From positions 1-11,696 of the forward strand of contig JAANXG010000145.1 of the NCBI GenBank assembly GCA_018263405.1: 11,696 nucleotides of DNA, written 5' to 3'. The translations under genes were made by a program, and so were the position numbers. Positions 1 to 6,836 of the stretch are shown piece by piece. Below the pieces are notes generated by a model. That model saw nothing but the letters and a program-made list of their open reading frames with translations, was not told where the DNA came from and ran no database searches. The stretch is from Gammaproteobacteria bacterium (GTDB lineage Bacteria > Pseudomonadota > Gammaproteobacteria > Arenicellales > JAANXG01). Every line of letters starts with the position of its first letter. The stretch's first letter is position 1.

Positions 1-1235
1 AACAGTGTAGAACCGCCGCCCGTGGTGGCACTTGCAACGGCATCGAAATATCCGGCGCCCACTTCACGCTGGTGCCTGGCGGCCGTATAGCCGCGATCTT
101 CCGAGGCGAACTCTTTCTCCTGAAGTTCCACATACGCCGTCATACCGGCATCCCGATACTTATCCGCCAGGTCGAACGCCGAGTAGTTAAGGGCGTGCCA
201 GCCCGCCAATGTAATGAACTGGAACTTGTATCCCATAGCGCCGAGCTCGCGTTGGAACTTTGCAATGGTCGAGTCGCCGAGGTTTTTCTTCCAGTTGAAA
301 GAAGGTGAACAGTTATACGACAGCAGCTTGCCGGGAAACTGTTTGTGAATCGCTTCGGCGAACTGCCGGGCAAACTCAAGATCCGGCTTGCCGGTTTCGC
401 ACCACACCACGTCGGCATAGGGCGCATAGGCTAGCCCGCGCGTGATGGCCTGGTCCAGGCCGTTACGCACCCGGAAGAATCCCTCACTCGTGCGCTCGCC
501 GGTACAAAACTCCTTGTCCCGATCGTCGAAATCGGACGTCAAAAGACCGGCGGCTTCGGCGTCGGTGCGTGCCATAATAAGGGTCGACACGCCCATGGTA
601 TCCGCCGCCAGCCGGGCGGCGTTCAGTTTCTGGACCGCCTCCCGGGTAGGAACCAACACCTTGCCGCCCATGTGACCGCATTTCTTGGCGGAGGCCAGCT
701 GGTCTTCGAAATGTACACCAGCCGCGCCCGCTTCGATTATACCTTTCATAAGTTCGAAGGCATTCAACACACCGCCGAAACCCGCCTCGGCGTCTGCCAC
801 AATGGGCAGGAACCAGTCGATGCTGTTGTCCCCTTCGGCATGATGAATTTCATCGGCACGCTTGAAGCAATTGTTTATTTTGCGCACCACCGTCGGTACG
901 GAATCGACAGGATACAAGCTTTGGTCCGGATACATAGTTAAACTATTATTAGCATCCGCCGCCACCTGCCAGCCGCTCAGGTAGATTGCCTTGAGACCGG
1001 CTTTAGCCATCTGCATGGCTTGATTGCCCGTTAGTGCCCCCAGGGCATTGAGGTAGTCCTCCCGACACAGGCGTTGCCACAGTTTCTCGGCACCCATCCT
1101 CGCCAACGTGTGCTCAATATGAACGCTGCCGCGCAACCGGGCGACGTCAGCGGCGTTGTAATCTCTCTCCACACCATCCCAGCGCGGGTTGGAGGTCCAA
1201 TCTTGCTCCAACTCCTGAATTGTCTGCTCGCTCAT
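1..1235 (-). CDS. aceA: Isocitrate lyase, 3' end cut by the window edge
   Basis: Isocitrate lyase splits isocitrate into glyoxylate and succinate, the first step of the glyoxylate shunt, in the cytoplasm. The minus strand is open from ATG at 1235 to the left edge, giving 411 complete codons; E. coli AceA has 434, so only about the last 20 residues are missing. The start MSEQTIQELEQDW matches the family and has a good Shine-Dalgarno (GAGGTGAGG) just upstream. Visible family motifs are the active-site KKCGHM (672-686 covers KKCGH), the metal-binding DAEAGFGG, YPDQSLYP, and NCSPSFNWKKN near the C-terminal part. No frameshift or internal stop was found. It is divergent from a LysR-type gene; no malate synthase or aceK lies in the window. 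The family call is near certain. Confidence 0.97.
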   Translation of the reverse strand, partial: MSEQTIQELEQDWTSNPRWDGVERDYNAADVARLRGSVHIEHTLARMGAEKLWQRLCREDYLNALGALTGNQAMQMAKAGLKAIYLSGWQVAADANNSLTMYPDQSLYPVDSVPTVVRKINNCFKRADEIHHAEGDNSIDWFLPIVADAEAGFGGVLNAFELMKGIIEAGAAGVHFEDQLASAKKCGHMGGKVLVPTREAVQKLNAARLAADTMGVSTLIMARTDAEAAGLLTSDFDDRDKEFCTGERTSEGFFRVRNGLDQAITRGLAYAPYADVVWCETGKPDLEFARQFAEAIHKQFPGKLLSYNCSPSFNWKKNLGDSTIAKFQRELGAMGYKFQFITLAGWHALNYSAFDLADKYRDAGMTAYVELQEKEFASEDRGYTAARHQREVGAGYFDAVASATTGGGSTL

Positions 1236-1339
1236 GTACGAATACCTCACCTCTGTATTAACGCCAAATTCATTCTACGGACGGTCAATGGCCCTCGCGG
1301 CGTCGCTTTGTCAAAAAGTCCCGTCCGATGCCGGGGATC

Positions 1340-1366
1340 ATGTGGGGAGTAGGGTTGTCCCCACAT
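1340..1366. repeat. 8-bp perfect inverted repeat in the aceA leader
   Basis: ATGTGGGG (1340-1347) and CCCCACAT (1359-1366) are exact reverse complements with 11 bases between them. The site lies between the putative aceA transcription start and the aceA ATG. It may be a regulator binding site or an RNA hairpin. No run of T follows on either strand, so it is not a standard intrinsic terminator. Confidence 0.6.
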
Positions 1367-1408
1367 TCTTGCACTGGGTTATTGAACTTACCTCGCGGCT
1401 TTGTGAAA

Positions 1409-1429
1409 TTCGCGGAAATGTGACGCGAA
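1409..1429. repeat. 6-bp inverted repeat TTCGCG-N9-CGCGAA, candidate operator
   Basis: TTCGCG (1409-1414) and CGCGAA (1424-1429) form an exact dyad with 9 bases between. It lies just downstream of the putative aceA transcription start, a place where a bound protein could control aceA. Its size suits a dimeric regulator, but it does not have the T-N11-A form usual for LysR-type proteins. Confidence 0.5.
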
Positions 1430-1446
1430 ACATTGTGGTGCGGGGC

Positions 1447-1474
1447 ACTATATTTAACAATTCAATTTGCTCAA
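1447..1474 (-). promoter_or_regulatory. Candidate sigma-70 promoter for aceA
   Basis: On the minus strand, TTGAGC (1474-1469) and TATAGT (1452-1447) are separated by 16 bases. The -10 matches consensus in 5 of 6 positions. Transcription would start near 1440 and give a leader of about 205 nt before the aceA start, carrying both inverted repeats described below. It overlaps the candidate promoter of the divergent lysR gene. This is read by eye only; other promoters nearer to aceA are possible. Confidence 0.45.
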
Positions 1475-1481
1475 TATTTAT

Positions 1482-1487
1482 TATAAG
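1482..1487 (+). promoter_or_regulatory. Candidate -10 element for the LysR-type gene
   Basis: TATAAG lies in the only strongly AT-rich stretch of the spacer, about 40 bases before the ATG at 1528, and would place the start of transcription near 1494. No good -35 sits at the right distance (AATTCA at 17 bases is poor), as is common where a promoter needs an activator. The region overlaps the aceA promoter candidate on the other strand. Confidence 0.4.
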
Positions 1488-1527
1488 TTTAATTAATACT
1501 TTCGAGCGCACCCGAATCGAGGAAACC

Positions 1528-2475
1528 ATGGCAAAAAGCGATGCCTTGTACTATAAGCAGAACCGGCTAAAACAACTCCGGGCATTCTGTTTCACGGCCC
1601 AAACGGGTTCGATCTCCCGAGCCGCCGAAAAGCTGTTTCTGAGCCAGCCCTCGGTTTCGCTGCAAATTCAGGCTCTGGAACGGGAATTCAAAACCGAACT
1701 CTTCGAGCGACGGGGCCCGAATATCCGCCTCACTCCGGAAGGCAAGATCCTGCACGAGATCGCCCGCCCCATGGTGCGGAACATCGACACCTTGCCGGAA
1801 ACCTTTGCCGCACACTGCGGCAATCTCGAATCCGGGGAGCTCAATATCGCGGCCGGGGAATCGACGATCCTCTATATTCTGCCGCGGATAGTCAAACAAT
1901 TTGCCGATACCTACCCCGGCATCGGGCTGAAACTGCACAACGTCACGGGCCGGGACGGCATGGAGATGCTGCGCGCCGACGAAGTGGACTTCGCGGTCGG
2001 ATCCATGCTGGAAGTCCCGGAAGATATTGCCTATCACCCGATTTTTGTCTACCAGCCTCTCCTCATCACGGCCCCGGGCCACCCTCTGGCCAAACAAAAA
2101 ACCGAAGTCACGCTCGAAGACATCGCGGAGCACGGCCTGATCCTGCCTCCGAGGCATCTAAGCACCTGGCGAATCGTCGACCTGGTATTCCAGCAACATA
2201 ACCTCAACTACCGAGTCGCCCTCGAAGCCGGAGGATGGGAAGTCATCAAAAAGTACGTGGAACTGGAACTGGGTATATCCATCGTCACGAGCATCTGCAT
2301 AACAAAACAGGACGCGTTGGCGAAGATCCCGTTGGATCGGTACTTCCCCGAGCGCAGTTACGGCGTCGTACTGCGCCAGGGCAAGTTCCTATCGCCTCAG
2401 GCGAGAAAATTCATCGAAATCATGGCGCCAAAATTTTTTGAAGAATCCCCGGTAACCGAAAGCCGGGCAACATGA
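1528..2475 (+). CDS. LysR-type transcriptional regulator, divergent from aceA
   Basis: DNA-binding regulator of the LysR family, 315 residues, the usual family length. The N-terminal winged helix-turn-helix spans about residues 12-70, with GSISRAAEKLFLSQPSVSLQ (28-47) as the helix-turn-helix and LTPEGK at 68-73. The rest is the periplasmic-binding-protein-like effector domain (GELNIAAG at 103-110 opens it). The sequence has a CysB-like feel, but the ligand cannot be read from it. I chose ATG 1528 because the family start fits and a Shine-Dalgarno (GAGGAAA) precedes it; the frame stays open back to 1234, but that stretch is the promoter region. Being divergent from aceA, it probably controls aceA and itself; that is inference from position. 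Confidence 0.93.
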   Translation: MAKSDALYYKQNRLKQLRAFCFTAQTGSISRAAEKLFLSQPSVSLQIQALEREFKTELFERRGPNIRLTPEGKILHEIARPMVRNIDTLPETFAAHCGNLESGELNIAAGESTILYILPRIVKQFADTYPGIGLKLHNVTGRDGMEMLRADEVDFAVGSMLEVPEDIAYHPIFVYQPLLITAPGHPLAKQKTEVTLEDIAEHGLILPPRHLSTWRIVDLVFQQHNLNYRVALEAGGWEVIKKYVELELGISIVTSICITKQDALAKIPLDRYFPERSYGVVLRQGKFLSPQARKFIEIMAPKFFEESPVTESRAT

Positions 2476-2492
2476 TCCACCGGACTGGTGGA
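2476..2492 (+). terminator. Small hairpin right after the LysR gene
   Basis: TCCACC (2476-2481) pairs with GGTGGA (2487-2492) around a 5-base loop, immediately after the stop codon. Only a loose T-rich stretch (ATGTATTT) follows, so termination is possible but not clear. Confidence 0.25.
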
Positions 2493-2597
2493 AGATGTAT
2501 TTCCGCGAATCTTTGTTATCATCCACATTCGAGGTCCCGCCACCCTGCGGGCGAACCCGATGTTCGATCAACCGTTACAAGAATCTTCGGAGAATTC

Positions 2598-3311
2598 ATG
2601 AAAAAAATTATATTCCTGATCTGCGGTCTGGCCATAATAACGATGAGCCATGCCTCTTTAGCCGCCAAACCCGTCCTCGGCGTGGCCGAGTTCACCAATA
2701 CCGCCACAGGCACGTACTGGTGGGGCGGTGGCGTTGGCTGGGAATTATCCAGCATGCTCAGCAATGAACTGTCCAATACCGGCGATTTCACGCTCGTCGA
2801 GCGGAGTAAGCTCGAACCCGTACTTCGGGAACAGAATCTCGCGGCGTCGGGGCGGATCTCCCAAGGGACCGCCGCTCAGATCGGGCAAATCACCGGGGCG
2901 CGGTACCTGGTGATGGGTACGGTTTCCGCGTTTGAAAGCAACACCTCCAATACCGGTGGAGGCATCAGCTTTGGCGGCATTTCGATCGGCGGCAAAAAAG
3001 GCAGCGCCTACCTGGCGATCGACCTGAGGGTCGTCGACACCACTACCAGCGAGATCGTCCATTCCCGCACCGTTGAAGGCCGCGCGAGCAAGAGCGGCAT
3101 CAGCTTCGGAATTTTCAAAAGTGGATTCGGCGGGCGCTTGAAAAGCGAAAAGAAGACACCGGCCGGTAAAGCAATACGCGCCGGTGTCGTAGAAGCCTCG
3201 GACTACCTGGTATGCGTAATGGTAACCAAGTCTCAGCGCTGCATCGACGAATTCGACGCCAAGGAGCAAAAACGCCGCGACAGCCTGAAAGACGCTATCG
3301 ACTTGGACTGA
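2598..3311 (+). CDS. CsgG-family secreted protein, stand-alone
   Basis: Protein of 237 residues with an N-terminal Sec signal peptide (MKKIIFLICGLAIITMSHASLAA, cleavage likely after residue 22 or 23) followed by a CsgG-type domain: LGVAEFTN (27-34), FTLVERSKLEPVLREQNL (64-81), GARYLVMGTVSAFESN (100-115), IDLRVVDTTTSEIVHS (141-156). In curli CsgG, the region after the YESN-like motif forms the membrane hairpin; here it is glycine-rich (119-136), which fits a beta-hairpin. Unlike E. coli CsgG there is no lipobox: the only early Cys (residue 9) sits inside the hydrophobic core. Two Cys occur late (206, 215). The start ATG 2598 has GGAGA upstream and sits directly before the signal peptide. No csgA, csgB, csgE or csgF genes are near, so a curli role is not supported. 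The exact role is unknown. Confidence 0.87.
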   Translation: MKKIIFLICGLAIITMSHASLAAKPVLGVAEFTNTATGTYWWGGGVGWELSSMLSNELSNTGDFTLVERSKLEPVLREQNLAASGRISQGTAAQIGQITGARYLVMGTVSAFESNTSNTGGGISFGGISIGGKKGSAYLAIDLRVVDTTTSEIVHSRTVEGRASKSGISFGIFKSGFGGRLKSEKKTPAGKAIRAGVVEASDYLVCVMVTKSQRCIDEFDAKEQKRRDSLKDAIDLD

Positions 3312-3402
3312 GTCGTTAAGGACTCGCCGCGGCATGCATAGCACGCCGTCCAACTGCCGCTGAGCGTGACCGCAGCTCGTTGCTCGAATTCCGGCGGTGA
3401 GT

Positions 3403-3431
3403 TTGACAGGTTATCGGCGTTTCTTTACCGT
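3403..3431 (+). promoter_or_regulatory. Candidate promoter for the riboswitch-btuB transcript
   Basis: A perfect -35 TTGACA (3403-3408), a 17-base spacer and a weak -10 TACCGT (3426-3431). The start of transcription would fall near 3438, directly at the first pairing strand of the riboswitch (3439). That match in position supports the call despite the poor -10. The stretch before it, 3312-3402, shows nothing I can name. Confidence 0.55.
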
Positions 3432-3438
3432 AGGCCCT

Positions 3439-3624
3439 GCCTCAGGTGCCCCGTGTGTCGATGACTAACGATACAAGGGTGAAATGGGAAGTCGGTCGAA
3501 AGCCGACGCTGCCCCCGCAACGGTAGGTGATTCAGCGATCGTCAGGCCACTGCTTTGGTGAAAGTGGGAAGGCGATCGCGGGGTGTTTCAGACCCGTCAC
3601 GAGCCCGGAGACCGGCCTGGAGGC
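3439..3624 (+). ncRNA. Cobalamin (B12) riboswitch aptamer
   Basis: Cis-acting RNA that binds adenosylcobalamin or a related corrinoid and shuts down the downstream gene. Conserved blocks appear in order: CAGGTGCC (3443-3450), GGGAAGTCGGTCGAAAGCCG (3486-3505), the core GCTGCCCCCGCAACGGTA (3508-3525), and the B12-box-like GAGCCCGGAGACCGGCCT (3601-3618). A closing P1 helix is visible between GCCTC (3439-3443) and GAGGC (3620-3624). The aptamer lies in the leader of a BtuB-type receptor, the textbook target of this riboswitch. Subclass is not certain; the long peripheral arms fit the adenosylcobalamin type. Confidence 0.95.
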
Positions 3625-3675
3625 TACCAGCAGGTGCCGCGGAGGGCGGTGGTCCGGGTGTAACAACCCCTGAAG

Positions 3676-3737
3676 TTCGTTCTCCATACGCACCGTGAAC
3701 GTGCGGGTGAGCACATCCTCTGAATAAGGAGAACGAA
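3676..3737 (+). promoter_or_regulatory. Riboswitch expression platform: helix that masks the btuB ribosome binding site
   Basis: TTCGTTCTCC (3676-3685) is the exact reverse complement of GGAGAACGAA (3728-3737), a 10-bp helix that covers the Shine-Dalgarno of btuB (AAGGAG, 3726-3731, 8 bases before ATG 3740). A small inner hairpin, CGCAC (3689-3693) with GTGCG (3701-3705), would help close the loop. No run of U follows, so control is probably at translation rather than by termination. Which ligand state favours this helix, and through which contact with the aptamer, is not visible. Confidence 0.7.
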
Positions 3738-3739
3738 AC

Positions 3740-5578
3740 ATGTCTAAGTCACACCTGGTCATGCTGTGCATGATCGGTACAGCGCTTTCTTCCACCGAGA
3801 TTGCCGCAATCACAACCCCGGAAATCGTCGTGACGGCAACCCGTACGCCGGTGGATACGGGTCGGATCGCGGCATCGACAACGGTCATTACCCGTGAAGA
3901 CATCGAAGCGCGGCAAGCCGACTCGGTACCGGAATTGCTGGATAGCGTTGCCGGCGTCGATGTAGCTCGAAGTGGAGGCCCGGGTAAAACCACAACTTTT
4001 TTTCTGCGCGGGACTGAATCCGATCATGTTCTGGTTCTCGTCAACGGCATTCGGTTGGGGTCCGTATCGGCCGGTATTACGGCATTCGAGCTGATTCCGG
4101 TAGAACATATTGACCGCATCGAAATCGTACGTGGCCCGCGGGCAAGCCAATGGGGATCGGAAGCCATCGGCGGGGTGATTCAGATTTTTACGCTTAGCGG
4201 AAAAGGCCTCGAAGCCGGCGAGCCGCGTTATGAAGCCGGTGTTGGCGCCGGATCCTACAATACCTACAAGGGAAGCGCTTCGGTGGCCGGTAGCGACGGC
4301 TCGAGCCACTATCAGGCATCCGTGGGGTATTTTGACACCGAAGGCTTTGACGCCCGGGAATCGACACCGGGTCCTTTCGACTTCGACCAACCGGACGACG
4401 ACGGTTACGACAACCTGTCGTTCCACCTCCGCGGCGGGCATCGGTTCAACGAGCGGGTCAACATCGACGCCTTTCTGTTGCGCGCCGAGGGAACCGCCGA
4501 GTTCGACGGTTCGTTCCAGGACGAAACCGATTTCGTCCAGCAGGTTCTGGGCGTCCGGGCGGATTGGCGGTTGACCGACAATGCGTCCCTGCGCTTCCGG
4601 GCCGGCGAAAGCCGGGACGAACAAGAGAATTTCGCGCCGGACGGCTCATTTTCATCGAAATTCGATAGCAAGCGCGAAGAACTGTCGCTGCAGGCCGACG
4701 TAGAGCCGACTCCGGGGCAGGTGGTGAACGTGGGGGTGGACTACCGGGACGACAAAATCGATTCCACCAGCAACTTCACCGAAACGTCGCGCGACAACAC
4801 GGGCGTGTTTGCCCAATATCTCGGCACTTTCGGGCGCCACAACCTGACCGCATCCGTGCGCCATGACGACAACGAGGCATTCGGCAACGAGACGACCGGC
4901 GGCCTGGGCTGGAGCAATTTTCTTCCGGTGGGCCTCAAGCTGTACACGTCCTACGGCACCGCATTCAAGACTCCGTCTTTCAATGAGTTGTTTTTCCCTG
5001 GATTCGGCAATCCGGAGTTGGGACCGGAAACCTCCGAGTCCGTTGAATTCGGCATCGAGGGCCACCCGGCATGGGGTTGGTGGAGCCTGCGCGCGTACCG
5101 GACCGACGTCGAAGAGCTGATCACGACAGTATTCGATCCCGGCACCGGCGTGGCATTTCCGAGGAACGTGGACGAAGCACGCATCGACGGCATTGAAGCC
5201 GAAATCCGGATGTCCGTGGCCACCTTGGACGTCGGCGCGTCATTGAATGTCATGAATCCCGAAGACCGAAATACCGGCAACCAGCTGCCGCGGCGGGCCG
5301 AGACCACTTTGTCGCTCGATGTCAGCCGCGACTTCGACCGCCTGCGCGTCGGCGGCCGGCTCATCGCCCAGGACGATCGATTCGATGACGCCGACAATAC
5401 GATCGGGGTGAACGGCTTCGTGACAGTGGATCTGAACGCGGACTATGAACTGAGCCCGGGCCTGTTCGTGCGCGGCAAGATCGGTAACCTGTTCGACGAG
5501 GATTACGAAACGGTGGCGACTTTCAACTCGCCGGATCGCCATGCGTTCGTATCCCTGCTGTATCGGAACCGACCGTAG
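3740..5578 (+). CDS. btuB: TonB-dependent vitamin B12 receptor, BtuB type
   Basis: Outer-membrane receptor that takes up cobalamin using energy from TonB-ExbB-ExbD. It has 612 residues (E. coli BtuB about 614). An N-terminal signal region (about 1-23) is followed by a TonB box PEIVVTATR (27-35), the plug domain (about 40-150, with FFLRGTESDHVLVLVNGIRL and IDRIEIVRGPRASQWGSEAIGGVIQI) and a 22-strand barrel. Aspartate-rich stretches such as FDFDQPDDDGYDN recall the calcium-binding loops of BtuB. The C-terminal motif KIGNLFDEDYE is typical of the family. The last residues, LLYRNRP, do not end in the usual aromatic. The cobalamin riboswitch in the leader strongly supports the substrate. No periplasmic or ABC transporter genes for B12 are in the window. 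Confidence 0.95.
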   Translation: MSKSHLVMLCMIGTALSSTEIAAITTPEIVVTATRTPVDTGRIAASTTVITREDIEARQADSVPELLDSVAGVDVARSGGPGKTTTFFLRGTESDHVLVLVNGIRLGSVSAGITAFELIPVEHIDRIEIVRGPRASQWGSEAIGGVIQIFTLSGKGLEAGEPRYEAGVGAGSYNTYKGSASVAGSDGSSHYQASVGYFDTEGFDARESTPGPFDFDQPDDDGYDNLSFHLRGGHRFNERVNIDAFLLRAEGTAEFDGSFQDETDFVQQVLGVRADWRLTDNASLRFRAGESRDEQENFAPDGSFSSKFDSKREELSLQADVEPTPGQVVNVGVDYRDDKIDSTSNFTETSRDNTGVFAQYLGTFGRHNLTASVRHDDNEAFGNETTGGLGWSNFLPVGLKLYTSYGTAFKTPSFNELFFPGFGNPELGPETSESVEFGIEGHPAWGWWSLRAYRTDVEELITTVFDPGTGVAFPRNVDEARIDGIEAEIRMSVATLDVGASLNVMNPEDRNTGNQLPRRAETTLSLDVSRDFDRLRVGGRLIAQDDRFDDADNTIGVNGFVTVDLNADYELSPGLFVRGKIGNLFDEDYETVATFNSPDRHAFVSLLYRNRP

Positions 5579-5678
5579 CGTCGACGCCGTTCGGTGGAAC
5601 CGGATTATCCCGTGGTGACGCCGCTTTCTTCTACTGCTCGGGTCGCGGGGTGGACCGTTTTTATTCCATAATTACAAC

Positions 5679-6785
5679 ATGGCGGAACGATTGAAAATCT
5701 TGGTGGGCATGTCCGGCGGCGTCGACTCCTCCGTGGCCGCTCTGCACTTGCTTGAAGCGGGCCATGATGTTCGTGGATTGTTCATGAAGAACTGGGAAGA
5801 AGACGATAATCGGGACTACTGCGCCGCCCTGGTGGACCTGGAAGATGCTCAGGCTGTCAGCAACAAACTGGGCATTCCCCTGCACACGGTCAATTTTTCC
5901 CACGAATACTGGGAACGGGTTTTCAAGCGTTTTCTAAAGGAATACGAGACCGGCCTCACCCCCAACCCGGATATCCTGTGCAACCGGGAGATCAAGTTCA
6001 AGGAATTCCTAGAACACGCCGTTGCGCTGGGCGCGGACGCCATCGCCACGGGTCATTACGCGGGCATTCGAAAGGAAGCCGGTGGCTACGTCTTGCTGCG
6101 TGGCAAAGATGCCAACAAGGATCAGAGTTACTTCCTCTATACACTGGGTCAACATCAACTTGGCCGCGCTATGTTTCCCCTGGCCGCGATGGAAAAGTCA
6201 TGGGTTCGGGATGAGGCGCGGCGTGCCGGACTTGGCACGTCGGGAAAGAAAGACAGCACCGGCATATGCTTTATCGGCGAGCGCAAGTTCCGGGAATTCC
6301 TGAGCCGATATCTCAAACCGAACCCAGGCGAGATCCGCGACGCGGACGAACGCGTTCTGGGCGAACACAACGGCTTGATGTATTACACGCTGGGACAGCG
6401 ACAAGGCATGGGCGTCGGCGGCGCGGGCGAACCGTGGTATGTGGCGCGCAAGGACCTGGCGAACAACGTGCTGTACATTGCCCAGGGGCACGACCATCCT
6501 GCGCTGTTCAGCACCTGGCTCACGGCCGGCGAGCTCTCATGGGTTGCGGAAACCGCCCCGTCCCTACCTTTCCAGTGCACCGCCAAGACCCGCTACCGCC
6601 AGCCTAACCAGAACTGTACGATCGAATCGCTCGATCGCGGTGCGTGCGTCGTGCGTTTCCGGACGCCGCAATGGGCGGTCACACCGGGCCAGTCCATCGT
6701 GTTCTACGAGGGAGAGAAATGCCTTGGCGGCGGCGTCATCGCGGACTGCGAGGCGCTGGCGATATCGCTCGTATCCGCCGCCTGA
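5679..6785 (+). CDS. mnmA: tRNA-specific 2-thiouridylase MnmA
   Basis: Adds sulfur to U34 of tRNA-Lys, tRNA-Glu and tRNA-Gln, taking it from the Tus relay, in the cytoplasm. The protein has 368 residues, the family length. It shows the PP-loop SGGVDSS (12-18) that adenylates the uridine, MKNWEEDD (37-44), the two catalytic cysteines C102 (NPDILCNREIKF) and C198 (STGICFIGERKF), and the C-terminal LCLGGG-like block (CLGGGVI). Similarity to the E. coli protein is high along its whole length. The start ATG 5679 has no Shine-Dalgarno; a -10-like CATAAT at 5667-5672 would place the transcript start about at the ATG, so a leaderless message is possible. The 100 bp before it hold no clear terminator for btuB. 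Confidence 0.97.
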   Translation: MAERLKILVGMSGGVDSSVAALHLLEAGHDVRGLFMKNWEEDDNRDYCAALVDLEDAQAVSNKLGIPLHTVNFSHEYWERVFKRFLKEYETGLTPNPDILCNREIKFKEFLEHAVALGADAIATGHYAGIRKEAGGYVLLRGKDANKDQSYFLYTLGQHQLGRAMFPLAAMEKSWVRDEARRAGLGTSGKKDSTGICFIGERKFREFLSRYLKPNPGEIRDADERVLGEHNGLMYYTLGQRQGMGVGGAGEPWYVARKDLANNVLYIAQGHDHPALFSTWLTAGELSWVAETAPSLPFQCTAKTRYRQPNQNCTIESLDRGACVVRFRTPQWAVTPGQSIVFYEGEKCLGGGVIADCEALAISLVSAA

Positions 6786-6836
6786 TTGCCCCTATATCTC
6801 AGCCCCACCATCGCCGACATTACACGGACTGGTAAG

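Noticed and set aside
1234..1527. N-terminal extension of the LysR-type ORF to 1234 (413 residues)
   Set aside because: The added 98 codons run through the AT-rich promoter region and share nothing with LysR proteins; the family start and a ribosome binding site are at 1528.
1567..2157. Minus-strand ORF of 196 residues inside the LysR gene
   Set aside because: Antisense shadow of a well-supported gene with no family features.
2472..2597. Start of the CsgG-like ORF at ATG 2472, overlapping the LysR stop as ATGA
   Set aside because: It would put 42 residues before a clear signal peptide; ATG 2598 has its own ribosome binding site and starts right at the signal peptide.
2745..3353. Minus-strand ORF of 202 residues across the CsgG-like gene
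   Set aside because: Antisense shadow; composition is unlike a real protein and the sense gene is clear.
3312..3402. Possible hairpins after the CsgG-like gene
   Set aside because: Only 4-bp stems with unequal loops; no T-run, so no terminator can be supported.
3749..4624. Minus-strand ORF of 291 residues inside btuB
   Set aside because: It is antisense to a well-supported receptor gene, shows no recognisable motif and reads as a shadow frame of GC-rich coding DNA.
5578..5620. Small palindromes after btuB (GCGTCGACGC, CGGT-GGA-ACCG) as a terminator
   Set aside because: Stems are short and no T-run follows.
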